A stretch of DNA of 36,216 bases from Lachnospiraceae bacterium (GCA_016291655.1 JAEEYF010000024.1:1-36216), one strand, 5' to 3'; shown: positions 22,556 through 30,954, counted from the stretch's first letter. Made by a program: numbers and translations. The notes: generated from the sequence alone by a model not told the origin.

Positions 22556-25500
22556 ATGATATCTTTTAATAACGTATCCTTCGAGTACGAGGATGGATCG
22601 GAGACCCTCTCGGGTCTCAATCTTAACATACCTGACGGACAGGTCATCCTTCTCTGCGGAGAATCCGGCTGCGGTAAGTCTACCCTTATACGAATGATCA
22701 ACGGGCTTATCCCGAATTATTACAAGGGAAATCTGACCGGAACCGTTACGGTAAACGGGCTCGATACCGCGAATGTGCCTCTGCACAGCCTTGCAGAGCA
22801 TGTTTCTTCGGTGTTCCAGAACCCCAAGACCCAGTTCTACAACGTGGATTCGACCGAAGAGATGGTGTTTGGCCTCGAAAACCGCGGCATTCCCCGCGAG
22901 GAGATGAAGCAGCGGCTGGATGAGACCGTAAAGAAGTTGAGACTTGAAAACCTCCTCGGCAGAAATCTTTTTAAAATGTCGGGCGGCGAAAAGCAAAAGG
23001 TTGCCTGCGCCTGCTCCGACGCTTCAGACACCGAGATCATCGTTTTGGATGAACCCTCGTCTAACCTTGACCTGCACACCATAAACGAGCTGGCAAGGAT
23101 CATAAAGATCTGGAAAGCAGCCGGAAAAACCGTGGTCATCGCGGAGCACCGGCTTTACTATGTCCTGCCTATCGCAGACAGGGTAATATACATGAAAAAC
23201 GGGCATATAGAGACTGACTGCACTCCCGCGGAGCTTCTTGCCCTCGGCAAGGATAAGATGTCCGAAATGTGCCTGAGAAGCACAGACATTTTAAATCTCC
23301 CCTTAAAGGGCGCCGAAGTGGAAGATCCTGAGAAGATCGTTCTTTCAAACTTCCACTACACTTACCCCGGAAGATTGCAGGAATCCCTCAATGTTCCCTA
23401 TCTGAAAGTATCGCGTCACGCGATCATAGGCATAGTCGGCGACAACGGAGCCGGCAAATCTACCTTTGCAAGGAACCTGTGCGGCCTTGAACGCAAGGCC
23501 ACGGGAAACATCGAATACAGCGGCTCCATATATGCACGGCGGAAAAGACTCAGAAGCACCTTCATGGTAATGCAGGATGTGGGACATCAGCTTTTTACCG
23601 ACGACGTATTTGAGGAAATGGTATTCAGCCTCGAAAAAGAGGATGAAGGCTCCGAAGCCCGGATAAACGCAGTCCTTGAAGGTCTTAACCTCATCGATAA
23701 AAAGGAAAGACATCCTCACTCTCTTTCCGGCGGCGAAAAACAAAGAGTCGCCATCGGAAGCGCCGTCGTTTCAAACCGTGACATCATTGTTTTCGACGAA
23801 CCCACCAGCGGTCTGGACTATCGAAACATGCGGGCGGTTTCCGCGCTGGTTAAGGAACTTAAGGAGCAGGGCAAGACCATCTTCATCGTCACCCATGATC
23901 CGGAGCTTATCGCAGAATGCTGTGACGAGCTGATCTATATGCAGAGCGGAAAGATCCTCGAATACGGTAAACTCACTCAGGAACTCTATGACAGATGGCT
24001 GTACAGGACCAGCACCTTAAAGGAAACCCGTATCCCGCCTTCGGACGACAAGATGACGCCTCTCAGACGTATGTGGCAGATGGCGGACAAGGAGCATCCA
24101 AAGCTCATCGCTTCCGTGATCTTCGCGGTCATAGGCGTTCTGGGCGGAGTTCTCCCTTACATAGCAGCCGCGCGTATAATCGCCAACCTTCTGGACGGTG
24201 TCAAAGACCTTTGGCCCTACGTGAGCTGGTGTGTTTTCGGAGGCATAGGCTTTGTCGTCAAACCCGTCTTCTATTCTCTGGGCCTGGCAGTGAGCCACAG
24301 GGCAACCTTCAATACGCTGGCTGACATCCGGAAAGCCATGTTCAACAAGCTTCCCCGAATGCCTCTCGGAACCATCATTGATTCCTCCAGCGGTAAACTC
24401 AAGCAGATCATCGTGGATGAAGTCGAAGCCATGGAGCGCCCGCTTGCTCATATGATCCCCGAAATGACCTCAAACATTCTCGGAGCCATATGCATATGGC
24501 TTTATCTCATGAACGTGGATTGGCGCATGGCACTCATCGCCCTCATTTCCGTTCCGATCGGCCTTATCTTCGCTGTTTTTATCCTCATCGGATATGCAAC
24601 GGATTACGAGAAGAGCGTCAGAACCATTCAGGACATGAACAGGTCCATTGTCGAGTACATTCACGGCATTGAAGTCATCAAAGCATACAATCAGGGCGAA
24701 GGCTCTTTTGGCAAGTTCAAGAAACGCGTAATGGCAACTGCGCAGTATTACTATGACTGGATGAAAAGGGTCCAGTACAAGTGGTCACTGACCTATTCCG
24801 TCGCTCCCGCAACCCTTATCACCGTTCTTCCCATAGGCTGGCTCATGTACACCAAGGGCACTCTTGACGCCGGCACCTTCATGACCTCCATCATGCTTTC
24901 AATGTGCATTGTGGGTCCCATCATGGAGGCCATCAGCTTCTCGGATACCCTTTCCAAGGTTAAGACAACCGTCGGAACCGTTGACGAGATCCTGCGCGGA
25001 AGCGAGCAGATCCACGCGGAGGGTGAGGAAGAGATCACAGATCACAGCATCTCCATGACCGACGTTTCCCACTCCTATCACGAAGGCATACAGGTACTGC
25101 ACGACATCACGCTGAACATTCCCGAGCACACGAAGACTGCGCTGGTCGGCCCTTCCGGAAGCGGAAAATCCACCATTGCAAAGCTTATCGCGGGCTTCTG
25201 GGATGTGGAAGACGGGCAGATGACAATGGGTGGCATAGATTACAGGAACATACCGCTCAAGCAGTTATATGACCAGATTGCCTTTGTATCCCAGGATATC
25301 TACCTGTTCGACGACACTGTCATGAACAACATACGTATGGGACGCATCAGCGCCACGGACGAGGAAGTCATCAAGGCTGCGGAAGCCTCCGGCTGTAAGG
25401 AACTCATCGAAAACCTTGCGGACGGCTACAACACCATGGTAGGACAGGGCGGAGCTCATCTGTCCGGCGGCGAAAAGCAGAGGATCGCCATCGCCAGAGC

Positions 25501-25786
25501 CATGATCAAGGACGCTCCCATCGTCATTCTTGACGAAGCAACCGCATACATAGATCCCGAGAACGAGGCGATCATTCAAAAAGCCATCGGAAATCTCATC
25601 AGGGGAAAAACCGTTATCGTTGTTGCTCACCGTCTTTCTACCATTACCGACGCGGATCAGATCGTTCTGGTGGACAAGGGCACGATCCGGGCAACCGGAA
25701 CCCATGAGGAATTACTTGCGACTTCCGAACAGTATCGGATGATGTGGAACGCTCACATTGGCGCCGGAATAGGAGGTGCGGCATGA
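22556..25786 (+). CDS. Triple-ATPase fusion: EcfA-EcfA' joined to an ABC-exporter half-transporter
   Basis: The 1076-residue product carries three ATP-binding cassettes and one transporter membrane domain. Cassette 1 (about residues 1-235): Walker A GESGCGKST at 35-43, signature MSGGEKQ at 141-147, Walker B Asp165-Glu166. Cassette 2 (about 258-485): Walker A GDNGAGKST at 295-303, LSGGEKQ at 390, Walker B Asp414-Glu415. These two match the ECF ATPase pair. Residues about 505-815 form a six-segment exporter-type membrane domain. Cassette 3 (about 835-1060): Walker A GPSGSGKST at 865-873, LSGGEKQ at 969, Walker B Asp993-Glu994. All three keep the Walker A, signature, Glu and switch-His residues. 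The fusion is one frame with no break. Exporter-fold pairs can also import, as in YbtPQ, so export is not certain. It is followed by its partner half-transporter with an ATGA overlap. Confidence 0.95.
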   Translation: MISFNNVSFEYEDGSETLSGLNLNIPDGQVILLCGESGCGKSTLIRMINGLIPNYYKGNLTGTVTVNGLDTANVPLHSLAEHVSSVFQNPKTQFYNVDSTEEMVFGLENRGIPREEMKQRLDETVKKLRLENLLGRNLFKMSGGEKQKVACACSDASDTEIIVLDEPSSNLDLHTINELARIIKIWKAAGKTVVIAEHRLYYVLPIADRVIYMKNGHIETDCTPAELLALGKDKMSEMCLRSTDILNLPLKGAEVEDPEKIVLSNFHYTYPGRLQESLNVPYLKVSRHAIIGIVGDNGAGKSTFARNLCGLERKATGNIEYSGSIYARRKRLRSTFMVMQDVGHQLFTDDVFEEMVFSLEKEDEGSEARINAVLEGLNLIDKKERHPHSLSGGEKQRVAIGSAVVSNRDIIVFDEPTSGLDYRNMRAVSALVKELKEQGKTIFIVTHDPELIAECCDELIYMQSGKILEYGKLTQELYDRWLYRTSTLKETRIPPSDDKMTPLRRMWQMADKEHPKLIASVIFAVIGVLGGVLPYIAAARIIANLLDGVKDLWPYVSWCVFGGIGFVVKPVFYSLGLAVSHRATFNTLADIRKAMFNKLPRMPLGTIIDSSSGKLKQIIVDEVEAMERPLAHMIPEMTSNILGAICIWLYLMNVDWRMALIALISVPIGLIFAVFILIGYATDYEKSVRTIQDMNRSIVEYIHGIEVIKAYNQGEGSFGKFKKRVMATAQYYYDWMKRVQYKWSLTYSVAPATLITVLPIGWLMYTKGTLDAGTFMTSIMLSMCIVGPIMEAISFSDTLSKVKTTVGTVDEILRGSEQIHAEGEEEITDHSISMTDVSHSYHEGIQVLHDITLNIPEHTKTALVGPSGSGKSTIAKLIAGFWDVEDGQMTMGGIDYRNIPLKQLYDQIAFVSQDIYLFDDTVMNNIRMGRISATDEEVIKAAEASGCKELIENLADGYNTMVGQGGAHLSGGEKQRIAIARAMIKDAPIVILDEATAYIDPENEAIIQKAIGNLIRGKTVIVVAHRLSTITDADQIVLVDKGTIRATGTHEELLATSEQYRMMWNAHIGAGIGGAA

Positions 25787-27525
25787 TCGAAGCACTGCTT
25801 AAGATCTTTAGATTTGCCGGTAAGGAAAGAAAGAATATATACAAATCAATAATCGTAAGCTTCTTTAAAGCTTGCTTTTCAATGTTCCGTATAGGAGCTA
25901 TATACTTTATAGTAACGGCGATAGTCGCAAAAGACAACTCGATGATGCCCGCCCTGAAGGCGCTTGTCCTGATGGCGCTCAGTATTTTGGGAAACACGAT
26001 CACAAGAAATGTTTCTCTTCTTCAGCAAACTCACGCAGGCTACTTCATGAGTGCCAACAAGCGCCTGGATATCGCGCAAAGGCTTAAAAAGGCGCCCATG
26101 GGCTACTTTAACAACAACAGCGTGGGCGAGATCACGGGTATCACAACCACTATTCTGGACACCGTCGAAAACCTCGGCGCTATGGTCCTTATCATGGTTC
26201 TGAGCGGTCTGATCAACACCATCATCTTCTTCCTTATGATCCCGTACCTGGATGTCCGCATAGCAGGCATAGTTCTCGCGGGCATAATCGTCTATATGTC
26301 CTTCACCTCAATAATGGAGCACAAAACAAGAGTTCTCGCTCCCAGGAGAGAAAAAAGCAAGACGATCATCATTTCGGAAGTACTTGAGAACCTGCACGGT
26401 ATGAGCGTGGTTAAATCCTTCAACCTTGCGGGCAAAGGAGATAAAAGGCTTCGCAAAGCCATCGATGATTACAGAGACAGCAATATGAATCTCGAAAAGA
26501 TGTTCATTCCCTTTACCATGGTACAGAACATCATCCTCGGGATCTTCAAGATCGGCATCATCTTCTTTTCCGTTTACTTTTATCTCGGTGGCTCCATGAC
26601 CTTGGACACCGCCTTGATCCTTATCATCGTTTCCTTCCAGATCTTCGCGGAGGTCGAACAAACGGATTCGGGTCTGTCCATGCTCAGGATCGTTACCAGC
26701 TCCATCGACCAGGTAAAGCAGGCGGACAGCATGCCTCTCATGGATGCGGACGGAGAGAACTATCTTCCCAAGGATCACAACATCGTGATCGACAACGTGG
26801 ATTTCTCTTACGGGAACAAGGAGATCCTGCACAATGCGACCCTCAGCATTCCTTCCAACACCATGACCGCTTTTGTGGGACCTTCCGGTGCGGGAAAGAC
26901 CACTCTGGCGCTTCTGATCTCACGATTCTGGGATGTTAACGGCGGAAGCATATCCATCGGCGGCAAGGACATACGTGAGTACACGCTCGATTCCCTCATG
27001 TCTCAGATAAGCATAGTTTTCCAGAACGTGTACCTCTTTGATGACACCATCGAGAACAACATCCGCTTCGGCTGTCCCAACGCCACTCGCGAGGATGTGG
27101 AGAAGGCCGCAAAAATGGCTTGCTGCCATGACTTCATCGTTTCTCTCCCCGACGGCTACGACACTGTGGTGGGAGAAGGCGGCGGAATGCTTTCCGGCGG
27201 CGAAAAGCAGAGGATCTCCATCGCAAGAGCCATCCTTAAAGACTCCCCGATCATCATTCTGGACGAGGCCACGGCCAACGTGGATCCCGAGAACGAGGAC
27301 AAGCTGAAAGCTGCCTTTGAAGCACTCACGCATAACAAGACCGTTATCATGATAGCCCACAGGCTTGAAACGATCAAAAACGCCGACAGCATCGTTGTTA
27401 TCAACAACGGCTCTACCGTCATGGGAACCCATGACAGCCTCATGAAGACCAATCCCGTTTACAGCAGATTTGTTCACATGAGAGAAAAAGCTTCCGACTG
27501 GAAGATGCTTGAAGCGACAAATTAA
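25783..27525 (+). CDS. ABC-exporter-type half-transporter (membrane domain plus ATPase), partner of the fusion protein
   Basis: The 580-residue product has six membrane segments in residues about 15-310 and an ATPase domain at about 335-565. Walker A GPSGAGKTT is at 366-374, signature LSGGEKQ at 470-476 and Walker B Asp494-Glu495. The switch His is in IAHRLETI. The N-terminal segment QTHAGYFMSANKRLDIAQRL and the membrane domain fit type IV (MsbA-like) ABC proteins. It most likely forms a heterodimer with the exporter half of the 1076-residue fusion. The start at ATG 25783 has AGGAGG eight bases upstream and overlaps the preceding stop by 4 nt; an earlier in-frame ATG at 25744 lies inside the fusion gene and has no ribosome site. 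Confidence 0.94.
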   Translation: MIEALLKIFRFAGKERKNIYKSIIVSFFKACFSMFRIGAIYFIVTAIVAKDNSMMPALKALVLMALSILGNTITRNVSLLQQTHAGYFMSANKRLDIAQRLKKAPMGYFNNNSVGEITGITTTILDTVENLGAMVLIMVLSGLINTIIFFLMIPYLDVRIAGIVLAGIIVYMSFTSIMEHKTRVLAPRREKSKTIIISEVLENLHGMSVVKSFNLAGKGDKRLRKAIDDYRDSNMNLEKMFIPFTMVQNIILGIFKIGIIFFSVYFYLGGSMTLDTALILIIVSFQIFAEVEQTDSGLSMLRIVTSSIDQVKQADSMPLMDADGENYLPKDHNIVIDNVDFSYGNKEILHNATLSIPSNTMTAFVGPSGAGKTTLALLISRFWDVNGGSISIGGKDIREYTLDSLMSQISIVFQNVYLFDDTIENNIRFGCPNATREDVEKAAKMACCHDFIVSLPDGYDTVVGEGGGMLSGGEKQRISIARAILKDSPIIILDEATANVDPENEDKLKAAFEALTHNKTVIMIAHRLETIKNADSIVVINNGSTVMGTHDSLMKTNPVYSRFVHMREKASDWKMLEATN

Positions 27526-27532
27526 AAAAACT

Positions 27533-27568
27533 CAGGTGAGTCCTGTTTATGGACTCACCTGTTTTTTT
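27533..27568. terminator. Bidirectional rho-independent terminator after the ABC operon
   Basis: A perfect 11-bp stem (CAGGTGAGTCC and GGACTCACCTG) with a 7-nt loop is followed by seven T on the plus strand. On the minus strand it is followed by GTTTTTTT after AGT-type bases. It serves the ABC operon and the convergent tetR gene. Confidence 0.9.
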
Positions 27569-27586
27569 AGTTCTATGTTTAGCCGC

Positions 27587-28162
27587 TTATCTTCTCGCGC
27601 CTTCCTTTCTCAGGAAACTGTCGGTCGCATATTCCACCATCGCCATTGCTGCGCTCTCTGTGGTTTTAAGAACTCCCGTAACGATCATGGTGGCAATTCC
27701 GTGAGAATAGATCACCGTATTCCATATACATCTTGTGGCGGATCTGCCGGATATGCCCGTTTCTCTGGTGATATCGGCAAGAAGCTTTGCGCCGCCGTCA
27801 ACTCCCACAACATCCTCAAGTCTGAAAGGATTCCCCAAGGGGTTTTGCCCCAGATAAAGAAACCTGAAGAGATTTGGCTCCTTCAGTGCCATTTCAACAT
27901 AGTTTTTCCCCATGGCTTCAATTGCTTCCACCGAAGTCCCCTTCGGGATCGCAGCCCTGTCTTTTGAGTATTGCCGTGCATATTCCGCAAGTGCCTTTCT
28001 CAGCCCCTCCATATTTTCAAAGTGCCAAACCAGCGGTTGGGTGGAACATCCGATCTCCGCCGCCAATGATTTTATATTCACCGCAGAGTACCCGTCTCTG
28101 ATGAGCATCTTTAATCCGTTCTCAAGTATGATATCCCTGCTGATTGTAACCTTTCTGGCCAT
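27587..28162 (-). CDS. TetR-family regulator
   Basis: The 191-residue product has a TetR-type helix-turn-helix near the N-terminus: RDIILENGLKMLIRDGYSA, then NIKSLAAEIGCSTQPLVWHF, at about residues 9-49. The C-terminal domain has WNTVIYSHGIATMIVTG near residue 145, typical of TetR-type ligand domains. I chose ATG 28162, with AGAGG seven bases upstream. A further ATG at 28183 lies inside the operator-like palindromes at the likely transcript start. It points toward the ABC operon and shares its terminator, but does not share its promoter. Its target is probably its own promoter, plus perhaps others. Confidence 0.9.
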   Translation of the reverse strand: MARKVTISRDIILENGLKMLIRDGYSAVNIKSLAAEIGCSTQPLVWHFENMEGLRKALAEYARQYSKDRAAIPKGTSVEAIEAMGKNYVEMALKEPNLFRFLYLGQNPLGNPFRLEDVVGVDGGAKLLADITRETGISGRSATRCIWNTVIYSHGIATMIVTGVLKTTESAAMAMVEYATDSFLRKEGARR

Positions 28163-28176
28163 TTCAAACCTCTCTG

Positions 28177-28232
28177 TAAACATGTTTATATAAACGCCTT
28201 AATATTATACTTTCATTATACAAACACGTCAA
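28177..28232 (-). promoter_or_regulatory. Promoter and overlapping palindromes of the second tetR gene
   Basis: On the minus strand TTGACG (complement of 28227-28232) and a perfect TATAAT (complement of 28204-28209) are 17 nt apart. Just downstream are two overlapping palindromes, GTTTATATAAAC (28184-28195) and TAAACATGTTTA (28177-28188), at the expected transcript start: likely a TetR operator. Confidence 0.72.
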
Positions 28233-28250
28233 TGTTATTTAAAAAAAAAT

Positions 28251-28410
28251 TACTGTTCACATAAAAGGACAACATGAAGTCCACTGAAAGCTTGCTTTCA
28301 AAGGGGACTGCATGTTGTCCTTTTTACTGCGAAGCAGTAATGACCCCCACTTAACGAGCAAGTAGCGAAGCGGATTGCGAGTTATGCGGGGGTCATATTG
28401 CGAACAATAT
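28251..28410. repeat. Mosaic multi-hairpin element related to the cloverleaf repeat
   Basis: Starting from TACTGTTCAC (the end motif of the cloverleaf element), it holds four consecutive hairpins. The first has AAAAGGACAACATG arms (28263-28324), with inner AGTCC/GGACT and TGAAAG/CTTTCA stems. The second is TTACTGC-GAA-GCAGTAA (28324-28340). The third has arms TGACCCCC and GGGGGTCA (28341-28395). The fourth is ATATTG-CGAA-CAATAT (28395-28410). The CTGCTTCGCAG core of the second is the same as in the cloverleaf copies. It fills the space between aspS and tetR and may terminate aspS transcription. Confidence 0.8.
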
Positions 28411-28421
28411 TTTTTTAAGTG

Positions 28422-29756
28422 TTACGGTGTCAAGCGGTTGGGACCACGGAAGAGGAACATAGCCTCCTTGATGGGAAGTCCGAGAAGCAGCATTGTGAGT
28501 CGGTCAACACCGATACCAAAGCCGCCGTGAGGAGGACATCCGTATGCGAAGAACTCAAGATAGAACTCAACATCCTTATCCAAGCCCTTCTCCTGTGCCT
28601 GCTTCTTCAGTACCTCATATCTGTGTTCACGCTGAGCACCTGTGGTGATCTCAACGCCGCGCCAGATAAGATCGTAGCCCTGAGGCACTCCGTTCTCATC
28701 TCTCATATGATAGAAAGCTCTCTTTTCAGCATCGTAGTCTGTTACGAAAAGGAACTCATGACCGTAATGCTTCTTAACCCATTCATAGCTGAGTCTCTCG
28801 GCATCTGTGGTGAGATCGCCTTTTTCCGATTCGGGAACAACATAGCCGAACTCACTTTCAAGTGCTGCATAGAGATCCTTAAGCTTAACAACCGGGAAAG
28901 GTGTTTCGGGAACAATAACCTCGAGTCCGAACAACTCTTTGATCTGCTCACCGTATGCATTCTTGACTTCGGTAAGTGCGGCTTTAAGCAGCTGCTCTTC
29001 CATAGCCATTACATCCTTGAAGGAGTTTATGTAGCTGAATTCAAGGTCGAAGCCTGTGAATTCTGTGGTATGCTTGCTTGTGAACGATTTTTCCGCGCGG
29101 AACACGGGGCCGCATTCAAATATGCGCTCAAAACCCGCTGCCATGGCCATCTGCTTGTAGAACTGAGGGCTCTGGGCAAGATATGCCTTGCGGTCAAAAT
29201 ATTTTACCTCAAATACGTCCGCGCCGCTTTCGCTGGCAGCTCCGATCAGCTTCGGGGTATGTATTTCAATGAAATTCCGATCCAGCAGGAATCTTCTCAG
29301 TGCATTTACCAATACGGTCTGTACCTTGAACATAAGCTGGTTCTCGTCGGTACGAAGGTCGATCCAACGATAGTCTATCCTCTGATCGATGCTGGAACGC
29401 TCTACAGCCTGCTTCTTCTTTGTAGCCGGAATATCCTTTCTTGCGATCGGGATTGCATTAGCTATGCTCTCAACGATAATGTCATCGGGGAGAATCTCTA
29501 TGCCTCCCATTTTAACATACTCGTTTTCAACAACCTTACCTACGACCGTGATCACGGAATCTCCGGTGATCGTATCCACGATCTCCGCAAGTCCGGGATT
29601 AGGCTCTTTCTCCAAAGTCACCTGAATCTTACCGGTAATATCCTTCAGTACGATAAATGCCATCGCCTTACTGTTACGTATATTCTCAACAAAGCCTTGA
29701 ACCTTAACCTGTTCGCCGTTATGTTGGGACACCTGGTTAATATATGTGCGTTCCAT
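28422..29756 (-). CDS. aspS: Aspartyl-tRNA synthetase, archaeal/short type (probably non-discriminating)
   Basis: The enzyme attaches aspartate to tRNA-Asp. The product is 444 residues, short for a bacterial AspRS (about 590) because it lacks the GAD insertion; this is the archaeal type found in many clostridia. The N-terminal OB-fold anticodon domain has VQGFVENIRNSKAMAFIVL. The class II catalytic domain has YRWIDLRT, ESGADVFEVKYF, LAQSPQFYKQM, FRAEKSFTSKHTTEF and the C-terminal GIGVDRLTMLLLGL. Such enzymes often also charge tRNA-Asn, whose Asp is then amidated by GatCAB; that cannot be read from this sequence alone. The start at ATG 29756 has GGAGG seven bases upstream; an upstream in-frame ATG at 29789 has none. 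Confidence 0.95.
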   Translation of the reverse strand: MERTYINQVSQHNGEQVKVQGFVENIRNSKAMAFIVLKDITGKIQVTLEKEPNPGLAEIVDTITGDSVITVVGKVVENEYVKMGGIEILPDDIIVESIANAIPIARKDIPATKKKQAVERSSIDQRIDYRWIDLRTDENQLMFKVQTVLVNALRRFLLDRNFIEIHTPKLIGAASESGADVFEVKYFDRKAYLAQSPQFYKQMAMAAGFERIFECGPVFRAEKSFTSKHTTEFTGFDLEFSYINSFKDVMAMEEQLLKAALTEVKNAYGEQIKELFGLEVIVPETPFPVVKLKDLYAALESEFGYVVPESEKGDLTTDAERLSYEWVKKHYGHEFLFVTDYDAEKRAFYHMRDENGVPQGYDLIWRGVEITTGAQREHRYEVLKKQAQEKGLDKDVEFYLEFFAYGCPPHGGFGIGVDRLTMLLLGLPIKEAMFLFRGPNRLTP

Positions 29757-29815
29757 TTCTATATCCTCCGTCTGCTTTAATTCATCCAATTTAAGATGAT
29801 TAAGGAAACAGAACT

Positions 29816-29843
29816 ATTTTAACATTGTTAGCCACTTTGTCAA
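29816..29843 (-). promoter_or_regulatory. Promoter of aspS
   Basis: On the minus strand a perfect TTGACA (complement of 29838-29843) and TAAAAT (complement of 29816-29821) are 16 nt apart. No T-box leader lies between it and the gene. Confidence 0.65.
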
Positions 29844-29855
29844 GCATCTTTGTGA

Positions 29856-29897
29856 TGAGCCCCGGGGATGAGCCCCGGGGACGGGGTTATGGTGTCA
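29856..29897. repeat. 29-nt REP-like element with a 13-nt partial duplication
   Basis: The unit 29869-29897 has ends TGAGCCC and GGTGTCA and, on this strand, the reverse core GGGGACGGGGT. Its first 13 bases (TGAGCCCCGGGGA) are duplicated directly in front (29856-29868). It lies just upstream of the aspS promoter and downstream of the flavodoxin terminator. Confidence 0.85.
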
Positions 29898-29914
29898 TTT
29901 TCCACCGAAAGGAC

Positions 29915-29953
29915 AAAAAATTCCGTCTCCCGGGAACACCTTGGAGACGGAAT
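29915..29953 (-). terminator. Rho-independent terminator of the OhrR-GPx-flavodoxin operon
   Basis: On the minus strand ATTCCGTCTCC pairs with GGAGACGGAAT around a 12-nt loop and runs into TTTTTTG. It lies 6 nt after the flavodoxin stop. Confidence 0.88.
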
Positions 29954-29958
29954 CAATC

Positions 29959-30366
29959 TTATTTAAATTGTTTTGCAAAATCTGCAGCTGCCTTGAGGTC
30001 TTCTTCATTAGGTCTGCCCTTGTGGAAGATCTTGAATTCGCCCTTGCAGTGGAATTCCTTCTCATCCATGGGAACGCCCACCTTGTCGGCCTCTTCCTTA
30101 ACCTTTTTGTAGGTGGAATTAAGCATTGCCGCCGATCCGAAGTTCACGATCTTTCCTACCTTAGCCTTATCAAGGCCTGCTACGAAGCGTCTTACCTCGG
30201 GATCAATGTTAAAAGCATAGTAGGAATTTCCAAGGAACAGTACATCTACTGCTTCATTCACGGGTTCGCTCAAGGGCAGAGCCTCCACGCCCAGCTCACC
30301 GGCGATCGCCTGAGCAAGCTTCTTTGTGTTTCCGGTCTTTGTGTAATATCTTACTGCGTATGTCAT
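29959..30366 (-). CDS. Short flavodoxin-family protein
   Basis: The 135-residue product has a flavodoxin-like fold. The FMN phosphate-binding loop is TKTGNTKKL at residues 9-17, a beta strand follows in DVLFLGNSYYAF near 41-52, and an NFGSAAM segment near 75. It would carry electrons through bound FMN in the cytoplasm. It is a little shorter than classical flavodoxins and lacks some of their isoalloxazine-contact loops, so a flavodoxin-like reductase role is possible. It is the last gene of the MarR/OhrR operon, 48 nt after the glutathione peroxidase gene, with a GGAGG site upstream. The context suggests it supplies electrons for peroxide defence, which is inference. Confidence 0.85.
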   Translation of the reverse strand: MTYAVRYYTKTGNTKKLAQAIAGELGVEALPLSEPVNEAVDVLFLGNSYYAFNIDPEVRRFVAGLDKAKVGKIVNFGSAAMLNSTYKKVKEEADKVGVPMDEKEFHCKGEFKIFHKGRPNEEDLKAAADFAKQFK

Positions 30367-30414
30367 ATGTGTTTCCTCCTTAATAACTCTATTATATTCT
30401 TTTTCACCTTTTTT

Positions 30415-30954
30415 TTACAATAGTGCTTTTATGCATTCTTCAACCCTGTGCATATCAGCCGTGGGCTCAAATCTCGCAACCACCTTGCCCTCGCGGTCGA
30501 TCACAAACTTGGTAAAATTCCACTTGATATCCGGCTTCTTGTCCCAGTCCGGATCCGCCTCAGAAAACATCTTCTCAAGCAATGCCTTGTACTCATGTTG
30601 GTCAAAGCCCTCAAAGCCTTTCTCAGACTTAAGATAGGTGTAAAGAGGCAGTTCGTTTGCCCCATTGACATCCGATTTTTTCATCTGCGGAAATGTGGTA
30701 TTAAAATGCATGGTGCAGAACTCATGGATCTCGTCATCGCTTCCCGGCGCCTGTCCGCCAAACTGGTTGCAAGGGATGTCCAGGATCTCCAGTCCCTTAT
30801 CGTGATAATCCTTGTACAGCTGCTCGATGGGCGCATATTGAGGCGTGAATCCGCAGCCTGTTGCCGTGTTCACCACCAGGATCACCTTTCCCTTGTACTC
30901 GGAAAGACTGAGTTTGTCGCCCTTGCCTGTTGTTACTTCATAATCGTAGATCAT
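30415..30954 (-). CDS. Glutathione peroxidase-family thiol peroxidase
   Basis: The 179-residue product reduces hydrogen peroxide or lipid/organic hydroperoxides. The peroxidatic residue is Cys34 in NTATGCGFTPQY, not selenocysteine. The catalytic Gln64 lies in PCNQFGGQ, and the Trp/Asn pair in KWNFTKF near residue 144. Bacterial members of this type normally use thioredoxin rather than glutathione; Cys62 and Cys80 are other candidates for the resolving role. The ATG has AGGAGG eight bases upstream. It is in the operon after the radical SAM gene (27-nt gap) and before a flavodoxin gene, under an OhrR-like regulator. Confidence 0.95.
   Translation of the reverse strand: MIYDYEVTTGKGDKLSLSEYKGKVILVVNTATGCGFTPQYAPIEQLYKDYHDKGLEILDIPCNQFGGQAPGSDDEIHEFCTMHFNTTFPQMKKSDVNGANELPLYTYLKSEKGFEGFDQHEYKALLEKMFSEADPDWDKKPDIKWNFTKFVIDREGKVVARFEPTADMHRVEECIKALL

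Noticed and set aside
28419..29780. 453-codon open frame on the plus strand
   Set aside because: It mirrors aspS in reverse, starts inside the aspS end and has no domain; an antisense shadow caused by codon bias.
29757..29850. T-box leader before aspS
   Set aside because: No AGGGTGGAACCGCG-type motif or antiterminator between promoter and gene; the same holds for asnA.
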